Below, in pieces: positions 37,347 through 48,599 of a DNA stretch of 64,000 nucleotides (position 1 is the stretch's first letter; each line of letters opens with the position of its first letter). The stretch spans positions 8,246,802 through 8,310,801 of the forward strand of contig NC_045145.1 of the NCBI RefSeq assembly GCF_008831285.2, in the 5' to 3' direction. The notes beneath the pieces are model-generated. The model saw only the letters and a list, made by a program, of their open reading frames with translations, had not been told where the DNA came from and searched no databases. The stretch is from Nymphaea colorata (taxonomy: Eukaryota; Streptophyta; Magnoliopsida; Nymphaeales; Nymphaeaceae). Position numbers and translations under genes: made by a program.

Positions 37347-38504
37347 CGCTCACAATCTTCCCTTTTGAGCAGGGGCTAACCCTTGGGGGATTTCTAATGC
37401 TTTATCACTTAAAAATTTGCCTCTCTTTTCATTTCTCTCTTCTTCTCCAACCTTGGAAGCAAGCATCTCCAAGTTCAAACTCCTCAAGGGAGCACAAGAA
37501 AACCTCTTAGAGTGATTATTTCATCATTTTAGAGCTTCATCAGAGGTGATCCTTGAATCATTCAATGGAGGAGGCTCATCCATATCCAAGATATGTAATC
37601 CTCCATTTTAATTTTTTCTTTTCCTCTTGCCACCTACCCATGGCCGTGTAAGAAAGCTCAAATGATTTCTTATGCAAAATCGAGAGCTATATCTTGAGTG
37701 CACCGGGAGTATGAGCAAGGCGGAATAAATTTTATTTCTTCATTTATTTCCAAAATATGCTTGTTACATTGCTTTATTCATCATTCATACTTAAAATGAT
37801 GCTCATGAATGATGTTCTAATTTTCCTTAATTGATGAGCAAACGTACGGCGAGAATGAGTACTTGGGGTTGGGATTTCTTCATTCTTGTGTTGATTTTTT
37901 AGGTTGGGACTTGTCCAACCCAAGAAAGCCCTTCACGAATTTATACATGTTCAAGTGCATCTTCATGTCATTTCTACGCTTAGTTTATTTCTTAATCATT
38001 CGAATAAGAACTCCAATGAGTGTTTCGTCATTCTTTATTTCATGAGTATTTGATTTTCTTCCATACCCAAAGGTGGAAGAAATGTATTTTCTTCAACCAA
38101 ACAATATGATTTTATGTTCATACTTCGAAGCATATTTTCAAAAAAAAATTCAAAACCAAATACCCTCTCTAATGCGGCTTTGAAGACTTAACTTAGGTTC
38201 TTGCATGAGCACAAGTTCCCCTTCGGTCTACATCAAAATTGAAGTCGGATATTTTCAAGTCATTTCTTCATTTAAATACTCATGAAGACATATGCGTATA
38301 TACATGTTATATATGTGTACATGCACATGAATGTCTTCCTTTGTCTTTCTCTCTTTATGATTTAACATATTCTTTTACAAACTCTCATATACGTATATAT
38401 GAATATATATACGTGTATTCAATTTTTAAATTTCTCTCTCTCTCTCTCTTTCTAAAATGATCTTCTCTTCTCTACTTGATTTAAACTTCATTTTCATAAG
38501 CTTT

Positions 38505-38574
38505 CATATATGTATCTATATGTATATATATATACATATATCTATATGTATATATATATACATATATCTATATG

Positions 38575-38610
<36 letters not shown>
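38505..38610. repeat. TA/GTATATA-rich microsatellite in L4
   Basis: Repeated ATATATACATATATCTATATGT units, passing into (TA)n. Confidence 0.9.
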
Positions 38611-38613
<3 letters not shown>

Positions 38614-39463
38614 CTCTCTTTCTTTTAAATCTTTGATTTTGTGATTTTCAAGATCTCTTTCTCTATCTCATTCTCTATATTTCTCTTGTGATCAAGTCTT
38701 TATCTTTTATATTCTTTTGAACATTTTTCTTTCATGATCTTTTCTATCTACCGACTTCACGAAGACCAAAACTCAAATTAATGACCCAATATTGGAATCA
38801 TGCTTGAGGGTCTACAACCTCATTCTATTTTCAAAAACTTTTTTCTTTCATCAAAAATATTTTATTATAAAAATCTTATATGTATGCAATGGTAGGAATG
38901 TCTTTAGATGAATGTTGTGGTAGGAATGAATCACGTAGGATCAATGCATTCATGCATCTACGTTCACTTAACATCACAAATGACCACAATCACGTCTCTA
39001 AAAGAACTTAAGAAAGATGAGATAGAGCTCTAATTAGGTAGTAACTAAATTACAGCATAACCTCAAACCTACTTAATGTCTTAAGAAAATACCAAAATGA
39101 TTTCCAAAAGATTTCAAATGTTTTCAAACAATATTTGTAAAGATTTCTCAATTCAAGTTTTTCTCAAATCAAAATGTTTTACATTCTCAAGTGATTCTTC
39201 AAAAACTTTTTTAAACGTTTGAAACATCAAATCTTCAACATTTTCAAATACAACACCACATTTAGAATGACAAGGATCTTCAAGCCAAAACGAAATACAT
39301 CACTAATAAACTTAGCCATTGGATTGATTACCCCCGGTAAAGGCGATGGGAATGGTCGATTCTCATATCGACTGACGATTCCCTTTCTCTCTCATTTCAA
39401 AACAAAGCATCATTTTTCTGGAACACTCCAAAACCAAAAATAAAAATTTTTTGGATGGAAACA

Positions 39464-42292
39464 TCAGGTAAATTTTTAATACTCCTAGAAACATTTTTTG
39501 GGTAGCCGATAGGTATTTCGAAGGCTTTGTTAATGACGAAAGGGATAGTGGAAATATTCTTGAGAACATTTTGGGGGGAGAGCATGGTTACTGACGAGGA
39601 GAATGTGTCTGTTCTTGAAGCAGTCACCTACATGGAGGTCAAGGAAGCAGTCATATGTCTAGATTCAAAAGGCACACATGACCAGATTGTTTCCCAAACT
39701 CATTTTATTAGATCATATGAAATGTGATAGTTCTTAATGTGTGGAGAGAAATGACAAACTTTTTCAAAACAGGGAGTATGGTTCATATAATTTGAACAAG
39801 ACTCATCTTATGCTCACTCCAAAGAAACAATGACCATGTTGGGTCGAGGATTTTCGTCCCATAGCCCTGTGCAATAGGCTCTATAAGGCCATAGTTAATG
39901 TAATGGTAAATCACATAAAAAGAATTATGATTTGATTGACTGGGAAAACATAAGGAGCCTTCATGAAATCTAGATTATCCAGGATTAGATAGGTATGGCC
40001 AATGAACTAATCCATCTTTTTTATAGCAGGAAAAGCGCAGCAACGTGCCTCAAGCTTGACATCTCAAGACGTGCAATATGATTTCTTAGAAATTCTTGTA
40101 GAATAGTATACTTTGGTTAACTTTTCACCTGACATGGGTTCACAAGGTCATAATGTGTGTCTCATTTGTCTCTTTTGCAGTCATGATGATCAAATAGGTG
40201 GAGAGGACCTTCACAGTGTGAAGGAGGGATCAGACAACGAGACCTAATGTCCATTTACTTCTTTATCCTAGTAATGGAGGTGGTAGCTAGAAATCTTAGA
40301 GTAAGGATCTGGACGAATTCCATACGCCTGCCCTCAACTATAAGTATGGTGCCAAATATACATTGCTTCATGTTTGTAGATGATTTTTGGTTATTAAGTT
40401 CGGCAACAACCAAGTCTTTTATAGGCATAAAGAGATTCCTCCGCCAGTTGGAGGAGAATGTTGAGTTTGTGATCAATAGCTTGAAATCCTCAATTTTTAC
40501 TTTCAATATAAAAGAAGCATAGGCTCTAAGACCAACCAACATTAGTTGGTTGGCATAATATTAATAACTTGGAATCTCATTGTTTACAGAGAGAATTGTG
40601 CAGACTGATTGCCAAGGTGGAAAAAAAATTGGCCCCTTGGAAATCACATCTTTCGTCTTATGTAGGGAGTACATGCTTAGTTCTCTACAATTTAAGCTCG
40701 ATGGTATCCTACTGGATGCAATCTTTCAAGCTTTCTAAAATGGTAACGAAGAAGTTAGAAAGATTCTTGACTTGTTTTCTATGGGCTGATGCTGATGTCA
40801 GGAAGAGAATCCATTAAATACTGTGAAGCTTGTAGTGTGGACCTAAGGTAGAGGGCAAGATAGGCATCTGTCAGCTTGAGGAAGTTAATATTACTTTGCT
40901 GGCCAGTAGACTATGTTCTTCATTTAATAATAACTCAATATTTGCTCAGTAGTGTAAGGAAAGATACCTCAACTCTGGATGGAGCCTTTGGACAGAGAGG
41001 GGCTCCTGAGCACGGAAAAGCGTTGGATGGGGCTGGAAGAAAATAGAAAGTTGGGTAAAGTGGAAGCTTGAGAATGGTAAATTTGCTCTATTCTGGACAT
41101 ATCAATAACATGAGGGTCTGCTTATAAAATCGATGCAATGGATGAGTATAGAAACGTAGCTGATCAATTGAAGCATTCAATTGACATACATGAAGAGACT
41201 GATTAATGTGGGGACTACAATGGCAAGCAAGGAACTTAGCACAGCTCAGATGGTTTAGTTGAATGGAGGAGCTGACCAGTTAGCCCATACCATTAGAGAC
41301 CTCAGTAACTTCTACTCAAGGTGCATGTGTAGACAAAGGCAGATAAAAGTGCTGGAGGAAAGGAGTATGGAACCAACATATTCCAGCTAAAGCGAGTTGG
41401 ACAGTGTACATTGCTAGCTACATGAGGTTGTTCACCCAGGACAGACTTCAAAGACATAGGGTGCACCTCAAAATTCGGTGCCACCTATGCAAACTGGAGA
41501 GGAAAGCAATCTACATGTCCTCCTACGATGTTTAGTTGTAAGTCAGTTTTGCAAGTTTGAGAGGAGAATGATCCCTTGGCAGGGCGTAGGAAGCAAAATT
41601 TAGTTTTGGAGAAAGATCCTTTTCAAGGCCAACTGAATTTGAAAGTGCTGTTGATTATTTTCCCTTTTACGAAATGGAAGTTGTGGTGGAGCAGAAATGA
41701 AATTGCTCATAGGCGAGCTATAGAAATGAATGTAGATCAGATGTTCTCAGTAATACGGAGAACGACTAAGGACTCCTTTTGAGGCCTATAGGTGGAAGAA
41801 AGAGACAGGAAGGCCATGAGGATCTGGCTGCTAACTGCAGTAATTTGTGATGGTCCCCAATCGGCACTAAGCATCGATCCTAGGACTATGCGTATGGTCT
41901 TATGCATGAAATGAAGCAAGACAATGGTGAACCACATGTGAAGGAACACACAGCAGAATTCTTATTAGGTCTATGGTCTTGAAGCTCACTCAAGCGGTGA
42001 TGAGGCAGAAATGAGATTGTTGAGCAAATGGCTGATAATGGTCAAAGATTCAGGTGGTAACTAGAGTAATATCTAATAACAAAAGCTGAAAACGTTAGTT
42101 AAGGGGCAGGATAGAAGATGCAAGGTAGGAGATCGATCGATCCAAGATGGATACACTTAACAGCCGTCGTCGTCTATTGACACTTGTACGAACTTGGAAT
42201 ATCACCAAATGAATGTAAATAAGGCTTTTATCAATAAAAAGCTACATGAAGAAGTCTAAATAGAATATCTTAATGGCGTTGCAAAAAAAATA
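39464..42292 (+). pseudogene. L1-type LINE, 3' part (reverse transcriptase to tail)
   Basis: Resumes the LINE interrupted at 26576. Readable blocks in order: EEVKEAV-like segment (39527-39727, EAVTYMEVKEAVICLDS); VEDFRPIALCNRLYKAIVN at about 39840-39900; SIYFFILVMEVVARNLR at 40247; HCFMFVDDFWLLSSA, the catalytic FADD block, here FVDD, at about 40365-40400; KLAPWKSHLSS (40630) and the following FLWADADVRK; a zinc-knuckle-like EESNLHVLLRC near 41495-41530; and WKLWWSRNEIAHRRA (41670). Many stops and frameshifts intervene. It ends in an A-rich tail (GCAAAAAAAATAA, about 42281-42292). Together with 25.7-26.58 kb this is one old, dead LINE. Confidence 0.85.
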
Positions 42293-42944
42293 ATTTGAAG
42301 CTAGCAAGTTCATATTAATAATAATTCAAGAACTAGTACTTCAGATGTTGTGGTAGAATTATTAGATAACATTTAACATGGTGGATGAAATTCATTGTGT
42401 ATGTGAAATTTGATTTGAACTTTGTAACTCTTTCTTTATATATAAATGATCTTTTTCACTACTAATAATATGAAGATGTCAAGGTCTATGTAAAGTTACT
42501 TGCCCTTTCATTTTTTAAAAGAAAACCACGTGAAATAACATTTATTTTTGAAATATAAGTTATAAGAGATTGCTATGGGAGACTTCTTGTTTTTTAGCAC
42601 AAGCCCTCTATCAAGAAGGTTATGAAAGAGGGATTTAATATGCAAATCTGCAAACCCATAAATGTTCATATTTTCAATGCAACGTTCTTAGCCTTAATAT
42701 ATGTCTTGAATTACCGAATAGGCCTAATGTATAATATTTATATTTTACAACATAGGCCATCTAATGTATTTAGTTATGTGTACTCAATTGATATATGTCA
42801 TGTAGTTGATTAACGAATATCAAACAAATTGTAGACATGCACATCAAAAATGTGAACAATTACATGGTATCTAAGAGGCACCAATAATTTGGTTATTTAC
42901 TACCAGGTTGGCATAGACTTAATGAGATTTATAACTTAAATGCA

Positions 42945-42985
<41 letters not shown>
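42293..42985. other. Unassigned stretch with TA repeat
   Basis: No recognisable gene. A (TA)n run at about 42951-42981 precedes the copia fragment. The open frame 42622-42813 has no domain I know. Confidence 0.4.
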
Positions 42986-42989
42986 AGTA

Positions 42990-43400
42990 AACGTCTTATA
43001 TCTTTGTGTAGCAGAAAGTAGATGTGTGGTGGCTTTGCATTTATGGAGAGTAAATTTGTGTTTGATTTTTTACAATGCAAGAAAGTATTTAGTTAAGGAG
43101 ATTCATCAAGTATTTGAGAATAGTTTTTTGTGTAGGTTACCATTGCATTGTCTATTTTGATAATCAAGCAACAATTGCATATGCAAAGAAATTAAAATTT
43201 CATTAGCTAAACCAAATACATGCATTTAAAGCATGTACAATCTATGGGTTACTTAATACATAATATTATCTTTGACGTTTATTTTCTTCTAGAAAACATA
43301 ATGTACATCTGTATAGGTATGTAACCAGATTAAGATCGTGCTGTGTATAGGTATGTAACCAGATTAAGATCATTCACCCACTCGAACTTATTATTTTAGC
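42990..43400 (+). pseudogene. Ty1/copia RNase H fragment
   Basis: Around 43145-43200 the frame reads VYFDNQATIAYAKKLKFH, a stop, then LNQIHAF. This matches the copia RNase H block of the form Y.DNQ.AI..AKNP.FH.RTKHI. The preceding 43003-43060 resembles the KR..VA.S..E.EY segment. No LTRs or other domains are visible, so it is an isolated relic. A direct repeat of about 34 bases (TGTATAGGTATGTAACCAGATTAAGATC) at 43309-43370 lies just after it. Confidence 0.65.
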
Positions 43401-44516
43401 TACTAAAAAAATAAATAAATTGAGCAGAGATGTGGAAAATCTAACAATGCTTTGATAGAAAGTGAGACAGTTGAAGATATTAAAGACCTAAATGAAGAGA
43501 AATATTGAGTTAGAAATATCTTCTCTAATATTATGGCCATAAAATATTCATGATGAAGTACTAAAGAGTGGCATGATACGCTCATGCCATGTAAATATGG
43601 TAAAACCATATCTAGGAGCTCATATTGGCAAAATGAGAAAGTTTGCATCTTTAGACAATTGAGTAACCGGAAATTGCACAAACCTTCTTCAGAAACATCT
43701 TCAACGATTAGCTGAGGTAAGACAGAACCTTACCATGGATTAATTATCAAAAGCTGTATATTAATCTAGATGGCATACAGAAAAGCATAACATATACGTT
43801 CAGTAACTGTTTTTTCCTTCAACCGTTTATGAAATATATACACATGGTCTTTTTCGATAACAGATGAAATCGATGGTAAATGTAGCTACTATCTACAACA
43901 ATGATTTTACTATCCACACGCTAGTTTATGTTAAATATATGTATTCAGAGATCATTTGCCATGGATCTTCATTTGGGACAGGCAGCTTGAAGACGAGCCT
44001 CCGGTACTGGGCTGATCATGGGATAGAGTAATCTTCCGAATAATACACACACATGTATATGTATGTATATGATCAGAAGGAGAGAGATGAAATTCCTCGT
44101 CCATCCATCCATCCAGCCCCTCACACACGCAGCAGATCAGGCTGCATGTATGAGAGGCCAGATGGACGGATAACCGGAGGAATCCAAAAATCCTGATAAG
44201 CAAATTTTACATAGATAAGTTCAAAAGATGTCGGCCCGGCGCAGTCCCATCAAGAACCAAAACACCAGCAAGCAACCCCATTATCTGGATCTGACAAGAT
44301 GCAAGCAGTCCACATATGTGATACCACCCTTCTTTCAAGTGGGTCCAAATGGTTTTTGCCAAACCTTACCAATTAATTTTCACGGGCGTCCTCGTGAGCT
44401 TCAGTCAGAAAACCCCCAGCCACTTCTATCCCTGGACCGTCCAAGCTGATGTGTCCAAGCATAACTGGTAAATAGAATCCCACATGGTTTGCTGCACTTT
44501 GATGGGTCTGTCCTGG

Positions 44517-44568
<52 letters not shown>

Positions 44569-47490
44569 GCTACCTGCATGGTGAACTGGCAGAAAAGGTT
44601 ATATTCGCCAACTTGCTCAAATGCATCTTCAAGAATAGACCAATGAACTACTCGAGTCCAGTCGACATGACAACCAAAAATAAGCTAGAATGTTAGGGTG
44701 GTCCAACCCTAGGTATAAAGTTTTGGGAGTTTCGAGCACCAAATTGTTTCGACTTGTGACCCAATGGTATAAAAGTATTCAGCATGTTTGGGAAACTGTA
44801 AATTAGCTTTTACTTTCTTGTCCAAAAACGTTTGCTTATGTACACAAAAATTTGATACATTTTGAGTGACTGATTTTTGGATCATCAAGCACACCTTTTA
44901 TCATGTATTTCAGATTTTCAATTATTTAAAACCTAACCTCCATTAAGCAAATAATGTAGTTCCCATATGCATTATTGGACCTGATAATAATTACAATAAT
45001 AATAATTAACAAGAAAATATATATATGCGTTGATTACTCTTAGACCCCACTTTAGGTCTGGCTGTGGCCATATTTCCAAATGCAACCCCCGCACGTGTGG
45101 TTCTTAATGCTAATTAATCGCCAAAAACACAATTCCGATAAATTAGCTTAGTGAAAATTTTTGAAGTTTCCATCATGATCAATTTTTCATGCAATCTCAT
45201 TTCTGAGTTTTGACCTCCTAAGGAAACATATATGTAAAAAAATAGAAAGTGCAATACATCTTGTTGGTAAATGCAATATTTAAAAAATATCTATCAATTC
45301 TTCAAGTGTGCAAAACTACCAATAATTGGTACATTCTGTAGCTGGACCTGGGTTGGGGCTTAACCAGAAAGGTCATGGACCTGTGCACTTCCAACTCGCA
45401 CACCAAGTGTTTTGTTCAATTATGCTTAAGCTAACTTGATTTCAAAGGCATCAACAACTGAAAGTTTCTTCTACGTACCTGTTAGCACTTTCTCAAATCA
45501 TACTAGATAATGGCAACAGCTCATTACACTTAAAGGCAAGCTGCGCGCGTTAGATATTTGGCAGGATGTCTTCACTCCAAAACTCATGAAATTATCCTGT
45601 CTAGCTATATGGTCGAGGTTGAGTGCAGTATTCTTTGTTGGGCACGAAGGATCGTAAAGGTTGTTACTCACTGGAAGTTTATTGCTTGGTAACGGTATTT
45701 GTCCATGTGAGCTCCATCTCCACCTTGTCAAGGTAGTGGGAGTTCATACTTTCAAGTAATTGTAGAAGGTCAAGATCTTAACAACCATTGGTGTTTCTTG
45801 GCATATAGTTATGTGGCACTGGTCTCCCTAACTCCAGTCAATAGGAAATGGGAAAATAGACAAGAACTGTAGCTAATGCATAAACCCGGTCGATAACAAA
45901 GACAAACGCAAAAATCAGGCCGTCCTCCCAACTTGATTCCTCTGTGGTCCTGATCTATATGCTCCTTTACGTATAGGTGTCTCCATAAAAGTTCTGATCT
46001 TGATAGAACACAAGACCGCCCATAAATGGAATCCATTCTGATCGAGCATAGATCTGATCTGTCTGATTGGATGTGCATACATACTGATAATCAAGATCTT
46101 GTTTATATCTTTCTTTAATGACAAAAAGCTGACACAGAATTTAGATTTATGTGAACAACGTACCTCATCCTTTGACAGATCAATTCCAGAAAAGTAAATG
46201 AAACTGAGAAATGATAAAAAGCAGGAAGAAAAAGTTAATTGCATTACGACATGGGGAAAATATATTCGAGTGCTTGCAAGCATATGACTTCTTTGAAACG
46301 CTATATCCCACGTTGATATCTGTATCTTCAAAAGTTAATTGCATTAAAAGTGAGTTCACTTCTATACCTATAGAATTTGGATTTTTTTTCTTTGAAAAAC
46401 TGTTGGTGTTAGGTCCCCGTTGTTTATTAATAACAAAGGAATGCGAAAGGGCAGTGCATTCTTCATTGGTAGCTCAAAGAGAAGCCAAAAAAGATAAATA
46501 AGAACCACTAATGTGTTTGCGTTTGAACCTTAACTCAAAGATGGGTCTCAATCAGTACTACAGATAGAGCCATGAGGCAAGCGACTCTAGCTCGATGGTA
46601 TAGGCTCACACGGGATCAACATGTTTATTAAATGTGTTGACTTCAAGTCCAAAAACTGAACATGTTCAGTCAAACGAGCTAGCTAAACTTAAGCTACGTA
46701 GGCTTGACTAGTTTTAGTTCAACTAAGCTTGGTGAAAAGTCCATATATAAAATATGTTTTCTGTTATTACTAATGTTTTTGGCTCAACGGCTGCTTATAT
46801 GCTTGGTTAGAAGCAGGTTCTTGGCTCAAACCTCAAAAACATCTCTTCAACTATGTTAAAAATTGTGGTATACGGCTTTGCGACCCTCTAGCACAAATTA
46901 AAGTTGCTCGAGCTTAGCCGATCCGAGCTCTACCTCTCTTAAGCTCGAGCAAAGCTGAGCTCTAGATAGACATAAGGACAAGGTCGGCTGGGTAGGACTC
47001 AAGCTGCATCCGCTAGTGACCAGCCCCACTACAGGAAACCAATTTCTAACTTCAGGTAAATTATTGCGAAAGGAGAACAAGTCAATAGTTTAAACCCCAG
47101 GGTTTGAGGTACCTATATTACAGTCTAATGGCTCCTTTTATAATCCAACCGTATCTGTCAGAGAAAATCATCATCATTACACACAAGCACACACACACAC
47201 ACACATGCACAAATATATATAAGAAAACAGAAAATTACCATACCCTTGTATATTGCACTTAATGGTGCTCATCTGGGCGTTTCTAAGCATATCGGTATGT
47301 GGAGATTAAGTGGAAAATGTGGGAACCAAGATATTTTTCCAAGAGATTGAAATATCCCTTCTAAGGAGAAGAGAGAGGGAAAAAAAAACAAAAACAAGTC
47401 AATTTCCTTAAACAAGAACACTTGCATCCTATGAGGCAGGCAAGGCATGGCACAACAGCTTATCTTCAATATTTTCTACTTAATTTCTGT
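43400..47490. other. Unassigned 4.1 kb region
   Basis: No recognisable coding sequence. It includes a (TA)n run at 44518-44565 and a stretch of CTCGAGC/GAGCTC words at about 46905-46965 that may be a worn hAT end. Open frames such as 45915-46331 minus and 46211-46501 plus carry no domain. Confidence 0.4.
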
Positions 47491-47492
47491 TA

Positions 47493-47528
47493 TATATATA
47501 TATATATATGCACACACACACACACACA
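47493..47528. repeat. (TA)n(CA)n microsatellite
   Basis: Alternating TA passes into alternating CA. Confidence 0.9.
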
Positions 47529-47639
47529 TTGAAATGCTTTGGCCACACATGCAGTCCCATGCATTGCATCAAGTTGTGAGTGTGTGTGACATGCGGATGG
47601 ATAGATGGCTGAAGGAGATCAATATATCTATATAGGAAA

Positions 47640-47952
<313 letters not shown>

Positions 47953-48599
47953 CAAACAACATATTAAAATGTTATTGAAAGTGTTTGCATCTAGAAAGTG
48001 TTCTTTCTTCCTTTCGTTATTGAAATTCAACTATGACCTTTCTTAAATAGTGCAACTGCCTGAATTTCAGTATCTGCCACTTCTGCCATATCAACATGTT
48101 TGGAGAGAGGGATACCTAACATGAGCCAAATCTAAATCAACTCTTACATCAAAAGGTAAATCAAGCCTTAAATATCATTCATTTCAAGTGTCCTACGTCT
48201 CATTTTTTTCAGTAGTCCTATAGCGATGCACCAATCATTGGGGAAATTATCTTTCCTTTAGTTGTTTATCTCAAAGTAGTAGACTGCAGGCCAATCTGTA
48301 CGACCGTTCCTATAAAATGGCTTGATTTAGGACTAGTGGATATCCATCATTTTTCAAATTTAGAACAAACAAATTCTGGATTGTTTGGACTAAATTAAGT
48401 TCACAATTCATAAAAAGACTATGTTTTTAAATAATGAGAATATATGTAAAACCTAGAGGACGCTACTAAGCCCATTCTTTGAAATCTAATCTCTGAAAGC
48501 AGCCCTCTCCTCCACAACCTATGTAAGTTGTCAAAGCTGCTTTATGATTCCCATTGAGAATTTGGGTTTTTCTCCATTCTTTAAGACCTTTGCCCTGAT

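Larger units (their letters stand above)
26577..39463. mobile_element. Head-to-head compound of two long-LTR retrotransposons
   Basis: Order from left: LTR L1 (-), internal I1, LTR L2 (-), truncated LTR L3 (+), short internal I2, LTR L4 (+). The left unit (26577-34885) looks like a complete 8.3 kb element on the minus strand. The right unit (34886-39463) looks like a 4.6 kb deleted element on the plus strand. The two touch at their U3 ends (34885/34886). Both outer ends are U5 (LTR 3') ends, yet one TCAGG duplication brackets the whole block. No gag or pol domain is visible in I1 or I2, so both are non-autonomous. The lineage call (Tat/Ogre-like Ty3/gypsy) rests on the LTR length of 2.5-2.8 kb, a TGGCGACC primer-site start and a purine tract next to the 3' LTR. 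Confidence 0.75.
36770..39463 (+). repeat. LTR L4 of compound block
   Basis: A 2.69 kb LTR starting TGCTATCACCC and ending GGATGGAAACA, directly followed by TCAGG and LINE sequence. It has a TATAAATA box (37339-37346), a 45-bp minisatellite (about 37005-37250) and a TA-rich tract (38505-38610). Its closest relative by diagnostic bases is L2 (CATTTAGAATGACAAGG at 39259-39275), not L3. Confidence 0.85.

Noticed and set aside
46880-46970. Cluster of CTCGAGC/GAGCTC words as the missing right end of the 19.85 kb hAT
   Set aside because: It lacks the CAGCCCTA terminus and is over 22 kb away beyond the LINE; at most a separate worn relic.
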